NCBI GenBank assembly: GCA_017794705.1
Contig: CP051235.1
Coordinates: 1,737,010 to 1,801,009 of the forward strand
From: Devosia sp.
Lineage (GTDB): Bacteria > Pseudomonadota > Alphaproteobacteria > Rhizobiales > Devosiaceae
DNA: 64,000 nt
Reading direction: 5' to 3'
Part shown: one piece after another, positions 7,991-17,061 of the stretch
Layout: every line of letters starts with the position of its first letter
How positions within the stretch are numbered: position 1 is the stretch's first letter
The notes under the pieces: model-generated
The model's input: only the letters and a program-made list of their open reading frames with translations
The model's database searches: none
What the model was told of the DNA's origin: nothing
Made by a program: the position numbers and the translations under genes

Positions 7991-9085
7991 TCAGGGTTGC
8001 TTGTCCCCGCGCATGGTCTCCAACATTTTCCACCCGAGTTCCAACGCCCTGCCATCGTCGTCGCTGCGCTCCATAACCCGCTTGAGGATCTCCCCCTGAC
8101 GATGATCCGGCACACGTCCATAGCTCATGAGTGTCGTCAGAACCTCTTCATGCCCAAGGTTCTGCGAAAACGACTTGAACTCTTCGGGCGCCTTGCACTT
8201 TTCCATGCCAATGCGTGTTAGCATTTTCCGCAACGAGTGCGGTTTGTAGTCTGGCAGTTCGACTCTTGCGAATGCCTTCTTGAACAGTTTGCGGATGGGC
8301 TCGGCGTTCGCCCAACATTCGCGAGAGAGATGTGAATTCGCCTTGAGGGCATCCACACCAAAGGCAGCGCGCGTTTTGGGAAAAAGGGCCGCATCCGGAG
8401 GATATCCAAGGTCATTGATCAAGTGTTTTACCCAAGATTCGAACTCCGCGCGCAGGCGAAGGTCCACATCCAGCAGGTAGGTCGGATAGCTCTTGGAAAA
8501 CTTGATGCGCATTTCACGCGGATCGTGATGAATGACGCCCTTCTCCAAATCCACATGCTTCAAACGCATCGACGCAACAGCATCGTCGCGACTGCCGGTG
8601 ATAGCAATCAGCGCAATGATGGCGCGGTCACGCCTTTCAATATCACTCCCGTCTGGCATGGCATCGAATGCCGTCAAAACCTCATCCAAGCTCGGAACGG
8701 GTTGCTGCCTGCTTACTTTGGCGGCGGCAGATTCCTTGCGGGAAAGATTGAAGTACTGACTGTCGGCATGCCGCAAGCGTGACTTGTACCCGGATTGATC
8801 GGCCAACCAGAAGAAGAAGCACCGAAGGTTCCGCAGTGTCGAATAGATGGTCGAATAACTCAGACGTTCGCGGCCCTTCGAGCCGACGCGTTTCAGGAGT
8901 TGCTTCTTGTATCCCAGCGCCGAAGAGCTGTTGAACCGTTTAAAGTCGAGCCCGCCGGTGAAGGTTTCGAAGTCTGCGATGTCCCGGGCGATCATGTCGA
9001 TGGTTGTCGTATGCAACTGCTTCGCAGCACTCAGCCAGCCAAAATAAGCATGTTTGATACGTTCATTTGAGGGATTGATAGTCAT
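7991..9085 (-). CDS. Tyrosine recombinase (phage integrase family), not the P4 type
   Basis: The protein has 364 residues, with an N-terminal SAM-like core-binding domain (about 1-110) and a C-terminal catalytic domain. Catalytic residues visible are Arg in ITGSRDDAV, His-x-x-Arg in KPHSLRKM, His in LGHEEV and the nucleophile Tyr in LMSYGRVP. The ATG at 9085 is preferred over 9109 because AAGGA precedes it. It differs from the two P4-like integrases of the window and is not next to an att site. It is the last gene of a minus-strand set with two small HTH proteins, so it may serve another recombination event or be left from an older element. Confidence 0.85.
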   Translation of the reverse strand: MTINPSNERIKHAYFGWLSAAKQLHTTTIDMIARDIADFETFTGGLDFKRFNSSSALGYKKQLLKRVGSKGRERLSYSTIYSTLRNLRCFFFWLADQSGYKSRLRHADSQYFNLSRKESAAAKVSRQQPVPSLDEVLTAFDAMPDGSDIERRDRAIIALIAITGSRDDAVASMRLKHVDLEKGVIHHDPREMRIKFSKSYPTYLLDVDLRLRAEFESWVKHLINDLGYPPDAALFPKTRAAFGVDALKANSHLSRECWANAEPIRKLFKKAFARVELPDYKPHSLRKMLTRIGMEKCKAPEEFKSFSQNLGHEEVLTTLMSYGRVPDHRQGEILKRVMERSDDDGRALELGWKMLETMRGDKQP

Positions 9086-9140
9086 TTGTTCAGATCCTTT
9101 GCGATCCATTCACAATTGCAACGGGGTCGAGCTTGCCCTT

Positions 9141-9566
9141 CTAGGTTGACTTGTCGCCGTTGCAGACGTCCGAAGTGTTCGCGTGGAATGCGGGCAACCT
9201 TTTCGCTCCAACCGCCTGACGCACGCGTGTTTCGCAAACTTCGCAACGCCCGGTGACCAAGCCGCTCCCGGTTGGGCGCAACTCGATTTTGAGGGTCGCC
9301 GGATTGATCCGCCTGGGCGCCTTGCACGACACGCAGAAGACTTCTGCCGGGCCGCACTTCTGACGCGACTTCTCACGATTCAGTCTATGAAAGCGGTTCA
9401 GCTCCGTGCCGTGAATGAGCATCGGTATCCGAGAGTCGATCGGCCGCAGCCCTGACCTCAGCCAATTGTAGACCGTGTTGAGATGACAACTGTACAGCTC
9501 TGCGACCTCTTCCGGCGTGTAGCAGCGTGCGGTCTTAGCGATACGGGGATTGTGGCGACGAGACAT
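9141..9566 (-). CDS. Excisionase-like HTH protein with C-terminal zinc ribbon
   Basis: The 141-aa protein starts with a MerR/excisionase-type helix-turn-helix: CYTPEEVAELYSCHLNTVYN followed by a short wing and ELNRF. Its C-terminal half has two CxxC pairs (CVSCKAP and CEVCETR) about 30 residues apart, which suggests a zinc ribbon. Such proteins often control recombination direction or transcription on islands. It lies 7 bases downstream of another small HTH gene and 55 bases upstream of the recombinase start, in one likely operon. The zinc ribbon is unusual for a recombination directionality factor. Confidence 0.65.
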   Translation of the reverse strand: MSRRHNPRIAKTARCYTPEEVAELYSCHLNTVYNWLRSGLRPIDSRIPMLIHGTELNRFHRLNREKSRQKCGPAEVFCVSCKAPRRINPATLKIELRPTGSGLVTGRCEVCETRVRQAVGAKRLPAFHANTSDVCNGDKST

Positions 9567-9572
9567 CGACGA

Positions 9573-9809
9573 CTAGGCCAAGACCGAAGTCGACCGACGC
9601 GGCGGATCAAGGCGGCTCTCCGCCCAATCGTCCAAATCTTCCGGGCTGTAGAGGGGAAAGCGCCCGGCCTTGCGATAAACGGGGCCACCGCCAACAACCG
9701 CCAACTTGGCAAGCCATTTCGCCGAGCACGGCATACCCCATTTCTCACGAACGTATTTTGCAGCCGCCGAGCGGCGGAGATATTTGCTTTCAATGTTGCC
9801 GGGGTTCAT
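9573..9809 (-). CDS. Small AlpA-like HTH DNA-binding protein
   Basis: This 78-aa protein looks like a short excisionase/AlpA-type winged HTH. KYLRRSAAAKYVREKWGMP is the first helix pair, then comes the wing-like GGGPVYRKAGRFPLYSPEDL and a terminal DDWAESRL helix. The end pattern (Y-x-x-x-DL-x-x-W) is common in helix-turn-helix domains of recombinase accessory proteins. It is encoded just upstream of the HTH/zinc-ribbon gene. A role as excisionase or regulator of the nearby recombinase is inferred. Confidence 0.6.
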   Translation of the reverse strand: MNPGNIESKYLRRSAAAKYVREKWGMPCSAKWLAKLAVVGGGPVYRKAGRFPLYSPEDLDDWAESRLDPPRRSTSVLA

Positions 9810-9911
9810 TCCAAGTCTCCATTTGCTGCACAGGGCTACTGGCAGTTTCTGGAGATGGTTTTGGTGGTTTGGCTGCGCCCGAAAAACCAGACCCGAAATG
9901 CGGAGGGTCGA

Positions 9912-11231
9912 TTATTTCGGGCGCAGGAAACGCCGAAACTCGTCGCGAAGATTGTTCTGAATTGTCTTGATGGTTGGCCTTGGGGTTTCGGGGTGTTCGC
10001 GCCGAAGCCAATTGAGTAGTGCCTTAGCCTCTTGCGATAGCGATGCCTCCAATTCCCCTTTGCCCGCCCTTCTGAGAAACTCGTCCTCAATCAGATGTTT
10101 TGCTTTCCCGGGTCGGCCGGGAAGCCCAGTGCTGACGCCCTGAGATTCAATTTCAAAGGGCCAGTTTGTCCGGACGTCCCCTTTTTCGACCATTAGCTGA
10201 CTAACAAGGTCTTCATGCCGACAGACCAAGGAGTCGTCGAATCCACTTCTCCAGTGCTGGTCGTCGATGTAGGGATAGCTGCGAAGGTATGACCTGCCGC
10301 TCCACAGGAGATCGCCGTGCGGCTCCGTATGCGGGTAGTCCACTTCGCATCCGGCGAAACGATAGCCCGGAACCATTTCGCGAGCGCCGTTCCTAAGCCC
10401 GGTCACTTTGACCTTTTCTGAGGCAATGGCATTGAGTAGTTTTTCGAACGCCATGTTCCAGACTTTGCCGTCTTCGGGATCAAAATCCACAAACGCACCT
10501 TCAGAGGCGATCCACCGCGCCGCGCAGTAGAGCGGCATGTAACCGTCACCCTCGGGCCGCATCATCGGAGGAAGAACAAGCTTTTCTTTTCTATGACCCC
10601 ACAGTTGTTGGACGGCGCGCGCAGGCACCAGCGGATCAGCATATGCCAGCAGTCCGCCTTCGCGGCAAAGCTCATCTCGATGATCGCTGTCCTTTGCACG
10701 CAACTCCGGCCACTCGTCTGCTGGAATGCGTTGCCGGCCACCTCCTAGACGCGAGACGCCGGTGGCAGACAGCATGTCTTCACCGAGAGCGGTCCAGAGT
10801 GATTCACGCGCTTCCCTGACTGTCATCAACTGACCTGCCGCCTCGCCTTCGGCGTGCTGTACGATCGCAGCCAGTTCGATGTGCAACATCGTGGGGTAAT
10901 GACGCTGATTGAGGGTCCACCCCTCGTGGATCGGTCCGTCCGGTCCGCTGCGCCAACGCTGCCAGAACCAATAATGGCATTCTTCGCAATAGGCTGGCCA
11001 AGCTTCTCGAACCGCATCGACCGTCCGATAGGCGATCCACGCCACTGCCATCGGAAGGGTCCAGTCGCGTTGAGTCAAAGGGTCGAAGTCCGCAGGTTCC
11101 GGCGCGCGTTCGAACGGCTCGAACCCCTTTCTGGCCGCCACAGCTTCCGCTTCTTCCGGTTTCATCTGACCACGACTGACGAGATCAATCAGTTCGTCAC
11201 GGGTTTGCGTGTCCTTGTGATCTCTGCTCAT
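9912..11231 (-). CDS. Unknown 439-aa protein of the recombinase module
   Basis: I do not recognise a named family. No signal peptide or TM segment is seen. Two regions resemble each other in style: TLPMAVAWIAYRTVDAVREA near residue 58 and YMPLYCAARWIASEGAFVDF near residue 230, both with an aromatic/Ala-rich helix, hinting at an internal duplication. The C-terminus (about 370-439) is basic and helical (TIKTIQNNLRDEFRRF) and could bind DNA. It is upstream of the two HTH genes and the recombinase on the same strand, so it may belong to that module. Start: ATG at 11231 after a long gap to the divergent methylase operon. Confidence 0.55.
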   Translation of the reverse strand: MSRDHKDTQTRDELIDLVSRGQMKPEEAEAVAARKGFEPFERAPEPADFDPLTQRDWTLPMAVAWIAYRTVDAVREAWPAYCEECHYWFWQRWRSGPDGPIHEGWTLNQRHYPTMLHIELAAIVQHAEGEAAGQLMTVREARESLWTALGEDMLSATGVSRLGGGRQRIPADEWPELRAKDSDHRDELCREGGLLAYADPLVPARAVQQLWGHRKEKLVLPPMMRPEGDGYMPLYCAARWIASEGAFVDFDPEDGKVWNMAFEKLLNAIASEKVKVTGLRNGAREMVPGYRFAGCEVDYPHTEPHGDLLWSGRSYLRSYPYIDDQHWRSGFDDSLVCRHEDLVSQLMVEKGDVRTNWPFEIESQGVSTGLPGRPGKAKHLIEDEFLRRAGKGELEASLSQEAKALLNWLRREHPETPRPTIKTIQNNLRDEFRRFLRPK

Positions 11232-11435
11232 ATGCGCTGCCTGTTTCGCCTCTTCGGAAACATTGAGCTACCGACAACATTCGTCGGCGAATTTGATTAA
11301 TTGAAGCTAACAGCATGAATTTGGTTTGAGTAGAAAATCCGGAGAGCCCGGTGGAAACTGAAAGAAATTGTTGAAAAGCGAGATGGCCCCTCAACCGTGA
11401 CCGGGAACAATCGCTCTGCCAAGAAGTGTCGAACG

Positions 11436-12092
11436 ATGAACCTCATCAGATCCAAGCAACGCGTCGCTGATCATGGGGAAGTTTTTACGCCGCCCTGGTT
11501 GGTGGAAAAGATGCTCGATTTGGTCAAAGGCGAGACTGAGCGGATAGACTCGAGGTTCTTGGAACCGGCCTGCGGCAGCGGCAATTTTCTTGTGCCGGTT
11601 CTGCAGCGGAAGTTAGCGGCAGTGGAGACCAAGTTCGGCAAATCCGAGTTCGAAAAGCGGAACTATGCGCTGCTTGGCCTGATGTGCTGTTACGGAATCG
11701 AACTGCTAGCCGACAACATTGCGGAATGTCGCGCGAACATGCTTGAGATTTTCTCCGAGTATCTGCGGCTTGAACAATCTGACGAGTTTTTTCGCGCAGG
11801 CTCACATGTGCTGTCGCTCAATTTGATCCATGGCGACGCGAGGACAATGCGCGAGGACAACGGATCACCTATCAGTGTGGTCGAGTGGGGCTATCGCGGA
11901 AAGGGACTGTTTCAGCGCCGCGATTTTCGACTTGATGTCCTGACGGGCATGGCCGGTTTCGCCGAAGAGGGCTCGCTCTTCGCTCACATGAGCGCGCATG
12001 AGATTTTTCGTCCAACATTTACGTATCCGCCCATGACAGCCCGTGATCTGGCTCTAGCTGATGACGAAGACCGATCTGGAGACGCAGCGTGA
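11436..12092 (+). CDS. Short N6-DNA methyltransferase-like protein (motif I half)
   Basis: This 218-aa protein has the Rossmann start of an N6-adenine methyltransferase. It opens SKQRVADHGEVFTPPWLVEK (the VFTP motif typical of type I/II gamma methylases). SAM-binding motif I is EPACGSGNFL, and the acidic loop is LIHGDART. It ends before any NPPY catalytic motif, which occurs instead in the next gene. The ATG at 11436 matches the usual family start better than the GTG at 11397. It overlaps the next gene by GTGA. I infer that the two proteins work as one modification unit; the short one alone is unlikely to be active. Confidence 0.75.
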   Translation: MNLIRSKQRVADHGEVFTPPWLVEKMLDLVKGETERIDSRFLEPACGSGNFLVPVLQRKLAAVETKFGKSEFEKRNYALLGLMCCYGIELLADNIAECRANMLEIFSEYLRLEQSDEFFRAGSHVLSLNLIHGDARTMREDNGSPISVVEWGYRGKGLFQRRDFRLDVLTGMAGFAEEGSLFAHMSAHEIFRPTFTYPPMTARDLALADDEDRSGDAA

Positions 12093-13669
12093 GTGAGCAG
12101 GCACGATTTTCGCTGCGCGGTCGCAACCCCGACGTTCTGACATGCATCGCCAATCTGTCGAACGATGAGGTGTTCACGCCTCCCGAATTTGCAGATCGGA
12201 TGCTCGACACGTTGGCCGAGAAATGGGCCGCCAGCAACGGCGGCGCAAATATCTGGGCAGATAGCTCGATAAAATTTCTTGACCCGTTCACCAAGTCTGG
12301 CGTGTTTTTGAGAGAGATCACGAAACGACTGATTGATGGACTAGACGAAGAAATTCCGGACCTGCAAGCTCGAGTGGATCATATTCTGGGCCAGCAGGTA
12401 TTTGGAATTGCCGTCACTCAATTGACCAGCCTATTGGCCCGCCGCAGCCTGTATTGTTCTAAGCACGCCACCGGCAGGAACTCTATCTCCAAAAACTTTG
12501 ACACGGATGCTGGCCATGTGTGGTTCGAACGCACGGAGCATTCATGGCAAGACGGGAAGTGCGTGTTTTGCGGCGCACCCCGGGCGCTATTCGATCGCGG
12601 GCCAGAACTCGAAAACCACGCCTACGCCTTCATACATACTAACGACGCTAGTGCTCGCATTCGCGAGCTGTTCGGAGCCGAAATGCAGTTCGACATCATC
12701 ATCGGGAACCCGCCATATCAACTGAAAGGCGGAGGCGGCGGCACCAATGATTCCTCTATTTACCAACTCTTCGTGGAGCAGGCGATGGACTTGGAGCCGC
12801 GTTTCCTCGTCATGGTCATTCCCTCGCGTTGGCTTGCAGGCGGCCGAGACATGGGCGAGTTTCGGCGGCGAATGTTCACCAACGGCCATGTGCGAGAGTT
12901 GGTAGACTATACAAAGATGAGCACCGCGTTTCCCGGCGTCGATTTCGAGGGAGGTGTTGGCTATTTCTTGTGGGACCGAGAAACCTCAGGACCATGCAGA
13001 TACACCCTTTTTCAAGGCGATGAGCGGCTTGCCGCAGTGGATCGAAAGCTGGACGAGCACGACATTTTTGTTCGCGACACCAGAGCGTTAGCAATTCTGG
13101 AAAAGGTCTTGTCGAAGAAAGAAGCGACACTCGAGAACTTGGTTAGTGGCGATACTCCGTTCGGACTCGCCACAAACTTCTCCGATTACTCATCGTCGAA
13201 GGCTGATGGCTCTTTGCGAATCTTTCTAACCGTGAAAGGTCGCCGCCAAATCGCTTGGGTAGACGAGAAGGCCATCAAAAAGAACCGCCAACTGATATCT
13301 GGTTGGAAAGTTCTTTTGCCTGAGGCATATGGCGAAAGGGGAGCCATACCTGCGATGGTTCTTGGCCCGCCAATCGTCGCTACACCAGATTCCGTTTGCA
13401 CACAGACCTACCTTGTCGCTGGCCCGTTTGAGTCGGAGGCAGCGGCGCGCAGCTTTGAAAGCTATTATCGCACTCGACTGTTCCGTTTTCTTGTCTCCCT
13501 CAGAAAGATAACTCAACACGCGTTGCGCTCAACCTATTCTTGGGTGCCAGAGCAGCCATGGAACCAGCAATGGACCGACGAAGCGCTGCATCGCAAGTAC
13601 GGTATTGAGCCGGACGAAGCCGCGTACATCGAGAGAATGATCCGCCCGATGGAGGGCAACGGTGAATAA
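12089..13669 (+). CDS. Eco57I-like N6-adenine methyltransferase
   Basis: The 526-aa protein has its own VFTPPEFADRML start and a motif-I-like FLDPFTKSGVFLREI (about 68-82). The catalytic motif IV is DIIIGNPPYQLK (about residue 210), followed by the large target-recognition part (about 260-510). A CVFCGAP element around residue 160 is a possible half zinc site. It belongs to the Eco57I-type methylase group found in R-M systems. The start is a GTG overlapping the upstream stop (GTGA), and the stop overlaps the helicase gene start by 8 bases. This is the catalytic methylase of the three-gene set. Confidence 0.83.
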   Translation: MSEQARFSLRGRNPDVLTCIANLSNDEVFTPPEFADRMLDTLAEKWAASNGGANIWADSSIKFLDPFTKSGVFLREITKRLIDGLDEEIPDLQARVDHILGQQVFGIAVTQLTSLLARRSLYCSKHATGRNSISKNFDTDAGHVWFERTEHSWQDGKCVFCGAPRALFDRGPELENHAYAFIHTNDASARIRELFGAEMQFDIIIGNPPYQLKGGGGGTNDSSIYQLFVEQAMDLEPRFLVMVIPSRWLAGGRDMGEFRRRMFTNGHVRELVDYTKMSTAFPGVDFEGGVGYFLWDRETSGPCRYTLFQGDERLAAVDRKLDEHDIFVRDTRALAILEKVLSKKEATLENLVSGDTPFGLATNFSDYSSSKADGSLRIFLTVKGRRQIAWVDEKAIKKNRQLISGWKVLLPEAYGERGAIPAMVLGPPIVATPDSVCTQTYLVAGPFESEAAARSFESYYRTRLFRFLVSLRKITQHALRSTYSWVPEQPWNQQWTDEALHRKYGIEPDEAAYIERMIRPMEGNGE

Positions 13670-16202
13670 GCCCACAATCGAGGAAATTCTCTCACCAAAG
13701 CCCGACGCTCGACCACGTATCTATGCGTATTCCATTGCGGACGAAGCCCATGCTGGGTTGCTCAAGATCGGTCAGACAACGCGAAATGTGCAACTTCGCG
13801 TATCGGAGCAGCTCAAGACAGCGGCGATCAAAAACTACTCAATAGAGCTCGACGAGAAAGCCGAAATGGATGACGGCCGTATCATCACCGATCATGAATT
13901 GCGCGAGGCGCTGAAGCGCAAGGGATTCGCCAACCCCGAGCTCGAATGGATGCGATGTTCGCTGGCTGATGTGAAAACAGCGCTGACCGAGTTGCGCACC
14001 GGGCGGGTTTTCACCGGCACCCACCACGAAGACTTCCCGATGCGCCGCGAACAGGTGGAAGCGGTTCAAGTGACCTACAACTATTTCCGTTCACGCTGGT
14101 ATCAGGACGCCAATTCGGTTCCGCGCTTTTTGTGGAACGCAAAAATGCGTTTCGGCAAAACATTTACAGCGTACCAACTGGCAAAGAAGCTTGAGGCAAA
14201 ACGTGTTCTGGTCGTTACCTTCAAACCTGCCGTAGAGGACGCCTGGCAAACTGACCTAGAGACTCATGTTGATTTTGACGGCTGGCAGTACCTGTCGCGA
14301 AGCTCGGGCCACGACCCGAGCCAGATTGCAGACAACAAACCGGTGGTCTACTTCGGCTCTTTTCAGGACCTTTTGGGACGCGATCGACTCGGCAATATCA
14401 AGGCCAAAAACGAGTGGTTGCACACCACCAATTGGGATCTGGTAGTTTTCGACGAGTATCATTTTGGCGCATGGCGCGAGACCGCAAAGGAGCTGTTCGA
14501 AGGCGAGGATACAGCCGTCGCCGCAGAGGAAACCAGTTTCGAATACACTCCCGACCTTGACGTAGTGAACGAAGACTTGGGGACTCTGTCCGCCAACGAA
14601 GCTGAGTTCCTGCCGATCACGACACGGGCCTTCCTTTACCTTTCGGGCACGCCTTTCAAAGCACTGGCAACCGGCGAATTCATTGAAGAACAAATCTTCA
14701 ACTGGACTTACACGGACGAGCAACGCGCGAAAGCCGAATTCGCTGGGCAAAACCCGGAACTGCGCAATCCATACGGATCGCTTCCGCAAATGCGGTTGTT
14801 GACCTACCAGATGCCAGACGAACTGATCGCGGTCGCTCGCGCGGGTGAGTTTGACGAATTCGATCTCAACGCTTTCTTTGCCGCTACCGGGAACGGCAAA
14901 TCTGCCGAGTTCAGGCACAAGTCAGATGTGCAGAAATGGCTCGATATTATTCGTGGCGGGCATCTTTCACAGTCCGTCGAAAGCCTAAGGACCGGCACCC
15001 GCCCGCCATTTCCTTATTCCGATGTTCGCCTGCTGCCCTATCTGCAACATTCATTCTGGTTCTTACCAAACGTTGCTGCCTGTCACGCGATGAAGAACCT
15101 GTTGGCAGAACGTCAAAACGCCTTCTGGCGCGATTACTCGGTGCTTGTTGCGGCAGGCGCCAATGCAGGCATCGGCCTAGAGGCCCTGCCTCCTGTGCGA
15201 GAGGCTATCGGCAGCGGGTTCGACACAAAGACCATCACGCTTTCTTGCGGCAAGTTGACGACCGGGGTGACAGTGCCGCAATGGTCGTCGATCCTTATGC
15301 TGCGCAATCTGAAGTCTCCTGAAACCTATTTTCAGGCCGCTTTTCGTGTGCAATCGCCATGGTCGATCAGAAACCCCAACGGCGGTGATCCAAACGAAGA
15401 AGAGATTCTCAAGCCTGTCTGCTTCGTTTTCGATTTTGCACCAACGCGGGCGTTAAGGCAGCTCTCAGAGTACGGGATTGGACTGTCACCCACAGAGCCA
15501 AACCCTGAAAACGCGGTGAAGGACTTGGTCTCTTTTTTGCCGGTTCTCGCCTTTGACGGGGCCAACATGACGCAGATCGACGCGGGCGGAATTCTGGACA
15601 TTGCTATGGCCGGAACCTCTGCCACTCTCCTTGCGCGCAAGTGGGAGTCCGCACTGCTTGTAAATGTCGACAATGGAACATTGAGCCGCATTCTCGGAAA
15701 CCCGGAGGCTATGGCCGCCGTGGAACGCATCGAGGGCTGGCGGGCGCTAGGTGACAACGTGATTGAAACCATCATCAACAAGAGCGAAGCCGTCAAAGAC
15801 CTCAAGGACAAGGCCAAGGAACGGGACCTGACGACTGCGGAAAAGAAAGAGTTGAGCGCCGAGGAGAAGGAATACAAATCCAAGCGGAAGCAGATTCAGG
15901 ACAAGCTCATCAAGTTCGCCACCCGCATTCCAGCGTTCATGTATCTGACCGACTTTCGCGAGAACACGCTTCAGGACGTGATCACGCGACTGGAACCGGA
16001 CCTGTTCCTTACCGTCACCGGCCTGACCGTTGCCGATTTTCACCTGCTGGTGCGTTTGCGTGTGTTTAACACCGAACGGATGAATGAGGCCGTCTTTGCC
16101 TTCCGACGCTACGAGGACGCGTCCTTGCGCTACACGGGCATTGAGAGCCACGAAGGGCTCACCCACTATGGTCTCTACGATACGGTCGTGGCGAGAGAGT
16201 AG
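13662..16202 (+). CDS. GIY-YIG (T5orf172-type) nuclease fused to a DEAD/DEAH helicase
   Basis: The N-terminal part of this 846-aa protein (about 18-100) matches the GIY-YIG/T5orf172 pattern: IYAYSI, then LLKIGQTTRNVQLRV, then the acidic DHELREAL helix. The rest is an SF2 translocase. Walker A is AKMRFGKTFTAYQL (about 159), the DEAH-like box is VVFDEYHFG (about 263), and motif III is YLSGTPF (about 328). A motif V/VI region lies around TTGVTVPQWSSI and ETYFQAAFRVQSPW. A Lys/Glu-rich coiled coil follows near 715-750. A GGAGGG site precedes the GTG start. It is predicted to be the ATP-dependent restriction subunit of the upstream methylases. Confidence 0.82.
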   Translation: MNKPTIEEILSPKPDARPRIYAYSIADEAHAGLLKIGQTTRNVQLRVSEQLKTAAIKNYSIELDEKAEMDDGRIITDHELREALKRKGFANPELEWMRCSLADVKTALTELRTGRVFTGTHHEDFPMRREQVEAVQVTYNYFRSRWYQDANSVPRFLWNAKMRFGKTFTAYQLAKKLEAKRVLVVTFKPAVEDAWQTDLETHVDFDGWQYLSRSSGHDPSQIADNKPVVYFGSFQDLLGRDRLGNIKAKNEWLHTTNWDLVVFDEYHFGAWRETAKELFEGEDTAVAAEETSFEYTPDLDVVNEDLGTLSANEAEFLPITTRAFLYLSGTPFKALATGEFIEEQIFNWTYTDEQRAKAEFAGQNPELRNPYGSLPQMRLLTYQMPDELIAVARAGEFDEFDLNAFFAATGNGKSAEFRHKSDVQKWLDIIRGGHLSQSVESLRTGTRPPFPYSDVRLLPYLQHSFWFLPNVAACHAMKNLLAERQNAFWRDYSVLVAAGANAGIGLEALPPVREAIGSGFDTKTITLSCGKLTTGVTVPQWSSILMLRNLKSPETYFQAAFRVQSPWSIRNPNGGDPNEEEILKPVCFVFDFAPTRALRQLSEYGIGLSPTEPNPENAVKDLVSFLPVLAFDGANMTQIDAGGILDIAMAGTSATLLARKWESALLVNVDNGTLSRILGNPEAMAAVERIEGWRALGDNVIETIINKSEAVKDLKDKAKERDLTTAEKKELSAEEKEYKSKRKQIQDKLIKFATRIPAFMYLTDFRENTLQDVITRLEPDLFLTVTGLTVADFHLLVRLRVFNTERMNEAVFAFRRYEDASLRYTGIESHEGLTHYGLYDTVVARE

Positions 16203-16371
16203 CGCTTCGCAAGAAACTGAAAGGAAATGGATATGGCGAGGAGTCTCGAGGAGGAATGGTCGAAAATGTGCCCACCCAGTCGCCACATTCATCTCTCCCC
16301 GAAGGCGTTGCAATTCTGATCAACTTAGCCTCATAGTTTCATTACAATGTAAGGAATGTGGTTCGGGTCGT

Positions 16372-17061
16372 TTGAAACTAAGTGTCATAATTGCCTCATC
16401 CCCAAAGCAACGAGAGGATGTATACCGGCAGAGGTATGATGCTTATGCCCACGAGAGAGCAATTGACCCAAATCAAGAACAGACATTTACCGATCAGTAC
16501 GATGATCTAGCAACTTCCATTCTGATCGCCGTTACCGAAGAATCCGATACCGTAGTGGGCTCGCTCCGATTCTCCGTCCAGCCTCCGCCTTCCCACGATA
16601 GCGCCCAGACAGTTAGTTGTCCCGAGTTCTTGATATTTTCTGAAGTACTTCAGCAATTGTCTGCGGATGACCGACCGATTGCGTCTGGTTCCCGATTCTC
16701 GATTCGCCATGACCACAAGCAACGATCAAAGATATCAATTCTACTGATGCTCGCACAAATCCAAGCTGCGCAGGCGACGGGCGCTCAGTGGGGAATTGCG
16801 ACAGCAAGAGGCACGCATCTGAACTTCTATGAGCGTCTTCTACTGATGAAGCCAATCGGATCGGAGCGGCGAATGCCTGGACTCAACTACGACTACCAGC
16901 TTCTCGCATCTAATCTTGATGACAACTATCACAAGGCACTCAAGCGGTTCCCGTCAAAAATTGTGGCGGAATTTGCCGCTGCCAACCCGCACTGGAATGA
17001 ATCTGTTCGATCAAGACTCAGAGCCACGGGAGGATTCGAGTTTTGGCTGCCATCTTTGTGA
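16372..17061 (+). CDS. FeeM-like N-acyl amino acid synthase (GNAT fold)
   Basis: The sequence from about 16372 encodes the catalytic core of the FeeM/autoinducer-synthase-like acyltransferases. The early motif is QREDVYRQRYDAYAHERAI, then come the DQYDDLATSI strand, SGSRFSIRHDH (arginine-bearing core), and the GNAT-like C-terminus ARGTHLNFYERLLL. These enzymes move a long fatty acyl chain from acyl-ACP to an amino acid. No ATG or GTG is available in frame in this region; TTG at 16372 is the most plausible start, with a poor ribosome site. The base composition is visibly more AT-rich than the core. It overlaps the next gene (ICMT-like) by four bases. Confidence 0.7.
   Translation: MKLSVIIASSPKQREDVYRQRYDAYAHERAIDPNQEQTFTDQYDDLATSILIAVTEESDTVVGSLRFSVQPPPSHDSAQTVSCPEFLIFSEVLQQLSADDRPIASGSRFSIRHDHKQRSKISILLMLAQIQAAQATGAQWGIATARGTHLNFYERLLLMKPIGSERRMPGLNYDYQLLASNLDDNYHKALKRFPSKIVAEFAAANPHWNESVRSRLRATGGFEFWLPSL

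Noticed and set aside
11436..16202. BREX, DISARM or classic type I/III system
   Set aside because: There is no PglZ, BrxC, DrmA/B, HsdS or Mod/Res pair; only the split methylase and the GIY-YIG-helicase are present.
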